Assembly: GCA_900545165.1 (NCBI GenBank) | Contig: UQYA01000044.1 | Coordinates: forward strand, 1 to 14,453 | Reading direction: 5' to 3' | Length of the DNA stretch: 14,453 bases | Origin: an uncultured Collinsella sp. | GTDB lineage: Bacteria > Actinomycetota > Coriobacteriia > Coriobacteriales > Coriobacteriaceae | Shown here: piece after piece, positions 1 through 7,363 of the stretch | Numbering within the stretch: position 1 is the stretch's first letter | How the letters are laid out: each line of letters begins with the position of its first letter | Notes under the pieces: model-generated | The model's input: the letters and a program-made list of their open reading frames with translations, nothing else | Told to the model about the DNA's origin: nothing | Databases searched by the model: none | Translations under genes and position numbers: made by a program

Positions 1-2
1 GA

Positions 3-122
3 ACGAGGATAGCGGCTGAGCTTTTGGACTGTCCGCTCGTAATGGTTCCCGGCGCGCACAACGGCCTGCGCGATCGCCCGGCAGCGGCTGCCCAGACTGT
101 CCGTGGCATCCTGGAGCTCTAG
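3..122 (+). CDS. C-terminal fragment of a probable alpha/beta hydrolase
   Basis: An open frame enters from the left edge and ends at TAG 120-122, giving the last 39 residues of a protein whose start is outside the window. The tail contains VPGAHNGLRDRP followed by a short helix ending in ILEL. A Pro-Gly-x-His-Asn segment near the C terminus, followed by an Arg-Pro and a final helix, is the usual setting of the catalytic histidine in alpha/beta hydrolases, so I infer that fold. The substrate cannot be told from this piece. The fragment is short and the call rests on one motif; a chance open frame is possible but less likely because the motif and the helix agree. Confidence 0.5.
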   Translation, partial: TRIAAELLDCPLVMVPGAHNGLRDRPAAAAQTVRGILEL

Positions 123-272
123 CAGCCGTAAAAATCAAAACAGCCTTCACCCGCAAGCGTTTCGGCAGTGTTAACAAATGTGCTCAAAACCTCACGTCTG
201 CGGCTTCAATTGCACCGTCTGCCAACTCATAAAAATGTAACAGCATTCACGTGCTTACCTGCATCGGCAAGG

Positions 273-309
273 TGTTACCCTTGTAACATTTGGAACCCAC
301 CGCTACCAT
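273..309 (+). promoter_or_regulatory. Inverted repeat TGTTAC-N4-GTAACA with possible promoter
   Basis: A perfect 6-bp inverted repeat (273-278 and 283-288) with a 4-nt centre lies 45 bp upstream of the GGDEF/HD-GYP gene. A further TGTAACA lies at 236-242. A weak promoter can be proposed: TTGTAA at 282-287, 16 nt, TACCAT at 304-309, which would put the repeat over the -35 box. This arrangement would suit a repressor site. The promoter match is poor (4 of 6 in each box), so the call is tentative. Confidence 0.3.
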
Positions 310-333
310 GCGAAACTATCGAAAGGGCCCCAT

Positions 334-2214
334 ATGCTCAATAATCACGAGGCCAATCTAACCGACGAGGAGGCTGCCGCCGAGGTCGCCCGCGTCGCGC
401 AGACCTACCCCGTGGTGCGTTTGCTGTCGGCCGATCAGATTAAGAGCGAGCCTAACTGCTTGCTCGCCGGTGATCGCTGCCCTTGTCTGCGTCAGTCGAG
501 TCTTGAGGCCTTGGCAGATTCGGGTGAGGTGTCGGAGCAACTGCTCAACGATGGTGTTGAGTACCGCGCCCGTCTGCGCCCTCTAAAGGTCGAAGGCGAG
601 CCTCACGTCCTGCTGATGGTGCGTCCGATTGATGAGCAAGAGGTCACAGAAGAGGACCTTGTCTACACCGACGTGCTGACGGGCGTGCGCAATCGCCGAT
701 ATTACGAGGAAAAGCTCCGTAGCGCCCGCATGAATGCCGGCATTGCGATGATCGACCTTGATGATTTTAGGGTCTTCAACGATACGTGTGGCCGTCATGC
801 CGGCGACCTTGCGCTCGGTGCTGTGGCGACAGCCATGCGCAGCGGAATCCGTTCGACTGACGAGCTTGTGCGCTATGGCTGCGACAAGTTTGTGGTTGTC
901 ATGCCCAATATTCCCTCCGATGACTTCACCCGTCGCCTGCATCAGGTATCCGATGCCGTTCGTTCCACGATTATTCCGGGCCATGAGTACGTGAGCTTGA
1001 CGGCATGTGTTGGTGGCGTTCTTATTCATGGCGAGACGGTCGATGAGGGCGTTGGCCGCGCTGTCCAGTTATTGAGCCGCGCTAAGGCAAAAGCCGGTAC
1101 GGTCGTGACCGATGCCGATTCCATCGAGGTCTTCCAAAGCGAAAAGCCTTTGGTGCTTATTGTCGATGACTCCGAGATGAACCGAGCCATTCTCAACGAG
1201 ATGCTCAAGGATGAGTATTGCATCCTCGAGGCTGATAACGGTCGTGCGGCGCTCGACATGGTCGACCGCCATGGCGATGAGTTGTCGCTCGTGCTGCTGG
1301 ACATTGTCATGCCGGGCATAAGCGGCTTTGAGGTGCTGGCCGATCTATCGCACCGATCGGCTACTGACAATCTGCCTGTCATCATGATCTCGAGCGAAGA
1401 TTCCGATGATATGGTTCTGCGCGCGTACGAGCTGGGCGCCTCGGACTATATCAACCGCCCGTTTGACTCCCGTGTCGTGCGCCGCCGTGTAAGCAACACC
1501 ATCCGCCTATACGCCAAACAGCGCCGCCTGACGAACCTGCTGTCCCAGCAGTACAACGAGCGCGTCAAGAACAGTCGCATGCTCATCGACATCATGGCCG
1601 GCGTCATGGAACTTCGCAATGGCGAGAGCGGCAGGCACGTTACGAATATCGAAAAGCTGACCGAGCTGCTGCTTGGCTGTCTAGTCCAGCGTAGCGACAC
1701 CATTTCCCTCGACAACGAGGAACGCTCCACGATTGCCCTGGCTTCGGCGCTGCACGATATCGGCAAGATGGCGATTGACGATGCAATTCTCAACAAACCC
1801 GGACGCCTTACGTCCGAGGAGTTCGAGATTATGAAGACGCATACCACGATCGGCGCCAACATGCTGTTTGAGCTGGGTCGCCATCACGTCGGCAATGCGC
1901 TTATGGAATATGCGTACCAGATTGCGCGTTGGCACCACGAGCGTTGGGACGGCAAGGGCTATCCCGATGGCCTTAAGGGCGACGATATTCCCATTGCCGC
2001 GCAGGTGGTCTCGGTGGCCGACGTGTACGATGCTCTGACGAGCGTGCGTGTGTACAAGGACGCTATTCCGCACAAGGAGGCGATCCAGATGATCCTGGAC
2101 GGTAAGTGCGGCACCTTTAACCCGCTGTTGCTCGACTGTCTGCTCGAGGTGCAAGACCGTATTGCCGAGACGTTGGCACGCCCCGCCGACGTCGTCGCGT
2201 TTCCCACGATTTAG
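334..2214 (+). CDS. c-di-GMP phosphodiesterase: degenerate GGDEF, receiver and HD-GYP domains
   Basis: 626 residues, cytoplasmic, no membrane segment. Residues about 20-105 resemble a PAS-like sensor region with Cys42, Cys49 and Cys51. Residues about 110-268 are a GGDEF domain, but the active-site motif reads GCDKF (182-186), so cyclase activity is probably lost. Residues about 272-395 are a receiver with Asp278, Asp279 and phosphoacceptor Asp323; the usual Lys before Pro-Phe is Arg375. Residues about 415-615 are an HD-GYP domain with His435, HD at 474-475, His503, HHERWDGKGYP at 534-544 and Asp563, all expected metal and catalytic residues. Family knowledge says HD-GYP proteins hydrolyse c-di-GMP. 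The start is supported by GAAAGGG at 321-327. The Hpt gene follows after 22 nt, suggesting control by phosphotransfer. An RpfG-like receiver/HD-GYP module preceded by a degenerate GGDEF is an uncommon order. Confidence 0.9.
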   Translation: MLNNHEANLTDEEAAAEVARVAQTYPVVRLLSADQIKSEPNCLLAGDRCPCLRQSSLEALADSGEVSEQLLNDGVEYRARLRPLKVEGEPHVLLMVRPIDEQEVTEEDLVYTDVLTGVRNRRYYEEKLRSARMNAGIAMIDLDDFRVFNDTCGRHAGDLALGAVATAMRSGIRSTDELVRYGCDKFVVVMPNIPSDDFTRRLHQVSDAVRSTIIPGHEYVSLTACVGGVLIHGETVDEGVGRAVQLLSRAKAKAGTVVTDADSIEVFQSEKPLVLIVDDSEMNRAILNEMLKDEYCILEADNGRAALDMVDRHGDELSLVLLDIVMPGISGFEVLADLSHRSATDNLPVIMISSEDSDDMVLRAYELGASDYINRPFDSRVVRRRVSNTIRLYAKQRRLTNLLSQQYNERVKNSRMLIDIMAGVMELRNGESGRHVTNIEKLTELLLGCLVQRSDTISLDNEERSTIALASALHDIGKMAIDDAILNKPGRLTSEEFEIMKTHTTIGANMLFELGRHHVGNALMEYAYQIARWHHERWDGKGYPDGLKGDDIPIAAQVVSVADVYDALTSVRVYKDAIPHKEAIQMILDGKCGTFNPLLLDCLLEVQDRIAETLARPADVVAFPTI

Positions 2215-2236
2215 TTTGACCAAAGGAGTTTTATCC

Positions 2237-2593
2237 ATGATTTCCATGCGTGAGGCGTATGAGAAGATCGGCGCCAATTATGATGACGCGTGCGCTCGGC
2301 TGATGGGCGAGGAAATGCTTGCCCGCTTTGCCCTCAAGTTTTTGGATGACGAGAGCATGGACAAGCTGGAGGCTGCCATGGCGGCGGGAGACGCCGAAGG
2401 TGCGTTTATGGCAGCGCACACGCTCAAGGGCGTGAGCCAGAACCTGGGATTTGATAATCTGTACGAGCCGGCGGTCGTGGTGACCGAGGCGCTGCGCGGC
2501 GCCGATGCCGTTGACGGCGCTCGCGAGGGAATGCATGCGCTGCAGCGGCAATATGCGGCTACGATGTCGGCCCTGCGCGAGGCGGCCGAATAA
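2237..2593 (+). CDS. Hpt-domain histidine phosphotransfer protein
   Basis: 118 residues, all helical in character. The motif AAHTLKGVSQNLG holds the likely phosphorylated His61, with the following Lys and Gly typical of Hpt domains. Stand-alone Hpt proteins carry phosphate between receivers in multi-step relays. The start at 2237 is chosen because AAAGGAG (2222-2228) lies 8 nt upstream; the same frame is open back to 2162, but that would overlap the previous gene and lacks a site. The gene sits 22 nt after the receiver/HD-GYP gene, so the two are probably one operon and the receiver (Asp323) is the likely partner. No histidine kinase is in the window, so the phosphate source is unknown. Confidence 0.85.
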   Translation: MISMREAYEKIGANYDDACARLMGEEMLARFALKFLDDESMDKLEAAMAAGDAEGAFMAAHTLKGVSQNLGFDNLYEPAVVVTEALRGADAVDGAREGMHALQRQYAATMSALREAAE

Positions 2594-2636
2594 GGGCTTG
2601 CGAGCCTTGGGCTGTGTGTCCCGGCCATAAATAGGT

Positions 2637-2681
2637 AAAAGGGCGCCCCGCCGGACCATGTGGTCGGCGGGGCGCCCTTTT
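2637..2681. terminator. Bidirectional Rho-independent terminator
   Basis: A near-perfect GC-rich stem (2641-2658 with 2661-2677, one bulged G) is preceded by AAAA and followed by TTTT, so it can stop transcription from either side. It lies between the Hpt gene and the convergent amidotransferase gene, 43 nt after the first stop and 19 nt before the second. Confidence 0.9.
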
Positions 2682-2700
2682 GTGTTGTGCTGTCCGTGAA

Positions 2701-3510
2701 CTAGCGAGCCTGCTTTACCTTGGCTGCCGCCTCGACAAACGACTTCCAGAGGTTAAAGTCAGTCTCGAGCGTCTGCCAGGTGTACTCGGGATGCCATTGC
2801 ACGCCCAGGCAGAAGGGTTGACCTTCGACTTCGATGCACTCGGGAACGCCGTCGGTTGCCTTGGCGACCAAGCGCGTGCTTTTGCCCAGGCGGTCGACGC
2901 AGCAGTGATGTGCCGAGTTGGTCTGGATCAGCCTGTGCCTGCCAAGCGCGCGCTCCAACAGCGAACCCGGCACGACCTCGACGGGATGCACGGGGTCGTT
3001 GAGCACGTGGGTGTGGCGCCACTGCGTGCGGCCCTCGCGCGCACCCAGGCTCGGCACGTCCATGCACAGGGTACCGCCGGTGGCGACGTTGAGCAGCTGC
3101 GTGCCGCGGCAGGTGGTAAAGAGCGGCTTTTTGGCGCGGAGCACCTCGCCGACCAGCTTAAACTCAAAGCTATCGCGGATCTCGCAGCAGAGGGTGGGGT
3201 CGTAGGGTCGATCATCGCCCCAACGTTTGGGATTGACATCGGGGCCGCCGGGAATGGCGATGCCGTCGGCGATATCGACGTAATGACGGATGACCTCAAT
3301 GTCCTCGGTGATGGACATCTGCAGCGGCAGGCCGCCAGCGGCAAGGATGGCATCGACAAAGGCACTTGCGATTTCCTCGTTGGGGGAGAGCATCTCGGTT
3401 AAAAACGGCTCTGCCTCTTCCCAGCGCGGCGCGACGAGGATGAGTGGGCGGTCGGCGGGGGCGACGTCGACGTGCGGGGTGTATGACGATGAAGTGCGAG
3501 TTCCGATCAT
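2701..3510 (-). CDS. Gamma-glutamyl-GABA hydrolase-like class I amidotransferase (PuuD family)
   Basis: 269 residues. It carries the class I glutamine-amidotransferase triad: nucleophile Cys134 in TTCRGTQ, His240 and Glu242 in GVQWHPE. The IPGGPDVNP segment (86-94) is typical of the peptidase C26/PuuD branch, which hydrolyses gamma-glutamyl bonds, for example gamma-glutamyl-GABA in putrescine breakdown. No synthetase domain is attached, so it acts as a free hydrolase. It lies 51 nt downstream of the GlnQ-type ATPase gene in the same orientation and no terminator is seen in the gap, so it is probably the last gene of the uptake operon and may process an imported gamma-glutamyl compound (inference). 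The Shine-Dalgarno match is weak (GAAAG about 10 nt before the ATG). Other putrescine-utilisation genes are absent, so the symbol is not transferred. Confidence 0.82.
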   Translation of the reverse strand: MIGTRTSSSYTPHVDVAPADRPLILVAPRWEEAEPFLTEMLSPNEEIASAFVDAILAAGGLPLQMSITEDIEVIRHYVDIADGIAIPGGPDVNPKRWGDDRPYDPTLCCEIRDSFEFKLVGEVLRAKKPLFTTCRGTQLLNVATGGTLCMDVPSLGAREGRTQWRHTHVLNDPVHPVEVVPGSLLERALGRHRLIQTNSAHHCCVDRLGKSTRLVAKATDGVPECIEVEGQPFCLGVQWHPEYTWQTLETDFNLWKSFVEAAAKVKQAR

Positions 3511-3561
3511 AGGTGTAACTTTCGAGTTTGGATGGGCATGGCTGGCGGGTGGGCGGTCTGG

Positions 3562-4326
<765 letters not shown>

Positions 4327-4362
4327 GGTGCTCGGCTCCTTATGACTCGAAATGGTAAAGCG

Positions 4363-5196
4363 TTAGCGGATGATGGTCGCGCCGGTCTTGTGCGAAACGT
4401 AGACAGCGGCCTTGTTGATCGCGACGTTGATGAGGATGTAGATGACCGCGATAACCAGGTAGACCGACACGAGGGCGTCGTAGTTGGTAATGAGCACGCG
4501 GGCATTTTGCATGAGGTCGGGGTAGCTCACCACATAGGCGACGGTGGTGTCTTTGACTACGACCACGAGCTGCGAAATCAACGACGGAATGATAAACCGA
4601 ATAGCCTGCGGCAACACGATTTTAAAGGTGATTTTAGCCTTGGAGAGACCAAGTGCCTGGGCGGCTTCGACCTGGCCGCGCGGCACGGCGTTGACGCCGG
4701 CACGGAAGATCTCGGCAAGTACGCCGGCTGCGGCGAGCGCAACGGGAAGCGTGAGCATCCAAAACGACGGCAGCGCGATCTTGTACTGTGGCAGCACCAA
4801 AAAGAAGAAGTAGATGAACAGCAGGCTCGGCACGCCGCGGAAGAAATCGGTGAGCACGCGGCAGACCAGCTGCAGCGGCTTGATGTCGCTCGTGCGGCCG
4901 AGCATGAGAGCGAGGCCCAGCACCAGCGCGATGGCGCCGGCGGTGAGCGCGACTTTAACGGTGCCCTCAAAGCCGGTAAGCAAGAACTTCCAGGTGGTGA
5001 GGTGCGTAAAGAAATACCAATAGTGGACCGAAAGTTGGCCGGTCACGTAAAAGCGCTGCAGTACCAGGGCGACGAGCGCGGCGACGGCGACAAGTGAGAT
5101 GGCGGTGCCGATGCGAATCTTGGCGCGCATCTTGGGGCCGGGAGCCTCGTAGAGCGCATCGCGCATGGTAAGCGCAGAGGAGGAGTGCTTGCTCAT
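4363..5196 (-). CDS. Amino acid ABC transporter permease (GluD-like, long N terminus)
   Basis: 277 residues. A polar N-terminal stretch of about 28 residues precedes the first membrane segment (about 30-47), then four to five more segments. The EAA loop that docks the ATPase is clear at about 175-196 (GQVEAAQALGLS, ending in VLPQAI). Families of this kind have one 220-residue and one 270-residue permease, as in the corynebacterial gluCD glutamate system; this is the longer member. Its ATG overlaps the stop of the upstream permease gene by 4 bp (ATGA), which indicates translational coupling and equal amounts of the two subunits. Confidence 0.88.
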   Translation of the reverse strand: MSKHSSSALTMRDALYEAPGPKMRAKIRIGTAISLVAVAALVALVLQRFYVTGQLSVHYWYFFTHLTTWKFLLTGFEGTVKVALTAGAIALVLGLALMLGRTSDIKPLQLVCRVLTDFFRGVPSLLFIYFFFLVLPQYKIALPSFWMLTLPVALAAAGVLAEIFRAGVNAVPRGQVEAAQALGLSKAKITFKIVLPQAIRFIIPSLISQLVVVVKDTTVAYVVSYPDLMQNARVLITNYDALVSVYLVIAVIYILINVAINKAAVYVSHKTGATIIR

Positions 5197-5852
5197 CGGA
5201 GGATCCTCACCTTCTTATCGATGTAGTTGCCAATGTGGCTCACCACAAAGGCCGTGCCCAGGTAGCCGAGCGCCGAGATAAAGAACGCGGCGACGCCGCC
5301 GAGCGAGCGCGTGTTGATGTAGCTCACCACGCCGGTAAGCTCTTGCGGCTTAAGCGGCACCTGGCTGCCCAAGGCAGTAGTGAGCATGACGGCGATAAAG
5401 AGGTTCGTCATGGGCAATACGCTTGAGCGCAGTGCCTGCGGAATCACGATTTTGGCGAGGATGCGGTTAAAGCTCATGCCGAGCGAGCGGGCGGCTTCCA
5501 CCTGGCCGACGCCGACGGTGTTGATGCCGCTCATAAAGTTTTCGGAGCCAAAGGCCGAGCCCAAAAGGACCGTGGCGACGATAACGCAGGTGCGGTAGGG
5601 CAGAACGACCTTGAGCGGCGGCAGCGCATAGACGACGATGATGAGCAGCGCGATGCCGGGGATGTTACGGAAGACCTGGACATACAGGTCGCCAAAGACG
5701 CGCAGTGGCTTGAGCGGCGACACGCGCATCACGGTGACGGCGACGGCCAGTACCATGGCGATGGCAAACGACTCAAGCGTCATGCCCCAGGTTGCTAGCA
5801 GCGCGTCGATATAGTTCTGGCCATAGAGCGACCAGAGTTCGGAGAGACTCAT
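5193..5852 (-). CDS. Amino acid ABC transporter permease (GluC-like, short)
   Basis: 219 residues with about five membrane segments and the EAA loop at 116-140 (GQVEAARSLGMS, ending in VIPQAL). It is the shorter half of the permease pair. A GGGAGG site lies just upstream of the ATG. The gene begins 138 nt after the binding-protein gene; that gap holds a hairpin that may reduce read-through. The last 4 bp overlap the start of the second permease. Membership of the HisM/GlnP permease family is clear from the EAA motif and from the operon; the substrate is inferred only as a polar amino acid. Confidence 0.88.
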   Translation of the reverse strand: MSLSELWSLYGQNYIDALLATWGMTLESFAIAMVLAVAVTVMRVSPLKPLRVFGDLYVQVFRNIPGIALLIIVVYALPPLKVVLPYRTCVIVATVLLGSAFGSENFMSGINTVGVGQVEAARSLGMSFNRILAKIVIPQALRSSVLPMTNLFIAVMLTTALGSQVPLKPQELTGVVSYINTRSLGGVAAFFISALGYLGTAFVVSHIGNYIDKKVRILR

Positions 5853-5876
5853 GCGGACCTCCCGCCGATAAGGAAA

Positions 5877-5902
5877 GGGGCTCCCGTGTGTACGGAAGCC
5901 CC
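5877..5902 (-). terminator. Intercistronic hairpin, possible attenuator or mRNA stabiliser
   Basis: GGGGCT-x-CCGT pairs with ACGG-x-AGCCCC around a 4-nt loop (one C/A mismatch). Read on the minus strand it is followed by TTTCCTTA, a weak T tract. It lies between the binding-protein gene and the first permease gene. Such hairpins commonly let binding-protein mRNA accumulate above permease mRNA; here that is inference. Confidence 0.5.
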
Positions 5903-5990
5903 GACAACTCAGTGAGGAAACAGTTTATCGCAATAAAGCGCATCGTGCGTTTCCATATGGTTTCGTTGCGGCCGTTACCAGGCTCGCTGC

Positions 5991-6986
5991 CTAGGCCCCG
6001 ATCTCGGGCAGCTCGGGAACATTGGTGTCGCCCGTACGGTCGCCGATGCAGATCTGCCACAGCTCGGTCCAGGTGCCGTCGTCCTCGATCTTCTTAAGGA
6101 AGTCGTTGACAAAGGCGACGCCGTCGGAATCGAGCGGCAGGCCGATGCCGTAGGGCTCCTTGCTGCCGAAGGGCTTGCCGGCGATCTTGTACTTACCAGG
6201 CTCGCGGACCAGGGCGCTCTGCTGCATGTTGTTATCGATGACGTAGGCGTCAACGCGGCCCTGCTGGAGTGCCTGGCGGGCCTCCTCGTCGGTCTTGAAC
6301 TCCTGCTGGCTGGCCTTGGGAGCGAGCTCCTCCAGGATGGCGGGGCCGTTGGAGCCGGACTGGACGGCAACGCTCTTGTCGGCCAGGTCGTCGACGCTCT
6401 TGATGTCGTCGTTATCGGCGAGCACCAGGATAGCCTGCTGGGTGTAGTAGTAGGGACCGGCAAAGGAGACGAGCTTCTTGCGCTCGTCAGTGATGGTGTA
6501 GGTGGCAAAGACGGCGTCGACCTGGCCGTTCTGCAGGACGGACTCTCGCGTGTCCGAGGTCACCTGGGTGATCTCGACCCTGTTCTCGCCCAGGATGTAG
6601 TTGGACAGGAGCTGTGCGATACCGGCATCGAAGCCGCGGGTCTGGCCGTCTTTCTCGTTGAGGAGGGAGAAGAGCGTTGAGGTCTGAACGCCGCCGATCT
6701 TAAAGACGCCGGCGTCCTTGACAGCCGTGGCCCAGGTGCTGGCGGCGATGGCATCGTCATCGGCCTTGGGGCCGTTGTCGACGAGCTTGTCGAATGCCTT
6801 GGCATCGAGCGTGGCGGAAACTTCGGTATCCTCGGAGCTCTTGGAGGAGCCGGCGGCGGAACCCTTGTCGGCCTCGGCGCTGGTGTCAGAGCAGCCGGCA
6901 AGACCAAGGCCGGCGACGGTTGCGAAAGTGGCGGCAACGAAGCCGCGACGGTCGAGAACGACCTGCTGGGAGAGGTTCTTGCTCAT
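5991..6986 (-). CDS. Amino acid ABC transporter substrate-binding lipoprotein with Tat-type signal
   Basis: 331 residues. The N terminus has twin arginines at 13-14 (DRRGFVAAT), a hydrophobic stretch and a lipobox LAGC with Cys32, so the protein is probably exported folded by Tat and lipid-anchored. A Ser/Glu/Lys-rich linker follows (33-60). The mature part is a bilobed binding protein of the polar amino acid family, with QVDAVFATYTITDERK and SFAGPYYYTQQ (about 155-184) and VAVQSGS (206-212) matching the family's ligand-binding segments. AAAGGTG lies 7 nt before the ATG and a promoter lies further upstream. As first gene of the operon it is likely made in excess over the permeases. The downstream gamma-glutamyl hydrolase hints at a glutamyl-type ligand, but the sequence alone does not fix it. 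Confidence 0.9.
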   Translation of the reverse strand: MSKNLSQQVVLDRRGFVAATFATVAGLGLAGCSDTSAEADKGSAAGSSKSSEDTEVSATLDAKAFDKLVDNGPKADDDAIAASTWATAVKDAGVFKIGGVQTSTLFSLLNEKDGQTRGFDAGIAQLLSNYILGENRVEITQVTSDTRESVLQNGQVDAVFATYTITDERKKLVSFAGPYYYTQQAILVLADNDDIKSVDDLADKSVAVQSGSNGPAILEELAPKASQQEFKTDEEARQALQQGRVDAYVIDNNMQQSALVREPGKYKIAGKPFGSKEPYGIGLPLDSDGVAFVNDFLKKIEDDGTWTELWQICIGDRTGDTNVPELPEIGA

Positions 6987-7029
6987 GGTAGAACACCTTT
7001 CTCAATAAAATCCCTAGCGGTTGAGTAGA

Positions 7030-7059
7030 GTTATACCCTATCGCGCTCAAATGGGTCAA
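7030..7059 (-). promoter_or_regulatory. Sigma-70-type promoter of the amino acid uptake operon
   Basis: Read on the minus strand: TTGACC (7059-7054), an 18-nt spacer and TATAAC (7035-7030). This gives a leader of roughly 35-40 nt to the ATG at 6986. The boxes match consensus well (TTGAC and TATAA cores) and no other good pair is seen between the gene and the repeats. Confidence 0.65.
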
Positions 7060-7110
7060 CACGAAATAACTCAGAAACATACTTACCTTATGGGTAATTC
7101 AACCTACCAA

Positions 7111-7160
7111 AAAGGGACAGGCACCTTTGTGGTGGTTCTTGCAGATGTGGTGGCCTGTCT
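7111..7160. repeat. REP-like element with AAAGGGACAGG core
   Basis: GACAGGC (7116-7122) pairs with GCCTGTC (7153-7159), and CACC/GGTG form a smaller inner hairpin (7122-7134). The opening AAAAAGGGACAGGCACC is the style of short palindromic repeats found in many copies in intergenic DNA and often linked to Y1-type (REP-associated) transposases. It shares the AAAGGGAC core with the repeats at 13901 and 14337. Multi-copy status is from general recall and was not checked. Confidence 0.5.
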
Positions 7161-7166
7161 CGCTGC

Positions 7167-7229
7167 TTTGTCTCAATCTGTAACATCTGGACGGTCAAAA
7201 GGTCCCTATCTGTTACAGATTGAGACAAA
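7167..7229. repeat. TGTTACAG hairpin repeat, copy 1
   Basis: Perfect 19-bp inverted repeat: arms 7167-7185 and 7211-7229, each containing CTGTAACA or its complement, around a 25-nt loop. It lies in the gene-free stretch 6987-7363. There is no T tract, so it is not a simple terminator. A second copy with the same stem core and the same loop length follows at 7249. Confidence 0.75.
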
Positions 7230-7248
7230 GGTCTGGGACTACGACGTC

Positions 7249-7309
7249 TTATCTAGATCTGTAACAGTTAGACGGAAATTCGGGCCCTAGATGTTACAGA
7301 TTGAGATAA
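7249..7309. repeat. TGTTACAG hairpin repeat, copy 2
   Basis: Arms 7249-7266 and 7292-7309 pair over 16 of 18 positions, with a perfect inner 10 bp, around a 25-nt loop. The stem core matches copy 1 while the loop has diverged, keeping GACGG and CCCTA. One outer pair is G-C in copy 1 and A-T in copy 2, a compensated change. This suggests that the fold, or both strands of a binding site, is what is conserved. Confidence 0.7.
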
Positions 7310-7320
7310 TCGCGTCGTGA

Positions 7321-7362
7321 AAACAAAAACCTCCGCAGGGGTGCTTCCCTTGCGGAGGTTTT
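7321..7362 (-). terminator. Rho-independent terminator of the Dxs-like gene
   Basis: A 12-bp stem (7326-7337 with 7351-7362) has a further GGG/CCC pairing in the loop. On the minus strand it is followed by TTTTTGTTT. It begins 2 nt after the stop codon at 7364-7366. Confidence 0.9.
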
Positions 7363-7363
7363 C

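Noticed and set aside
2162..2236. Upstream extension of the Hpt gene
   Set aside because: It would overlap the end of the HD-GYP gene and has no ribosome site; the site at 2222-2228 sets the start at 2237.
7167..7309. CRISPR array from the repeated CTGTAACA units
   Set aside because: The units are inverted pairs with loops, only two copies exist, and there is no regular spacer pattern or cas gene.
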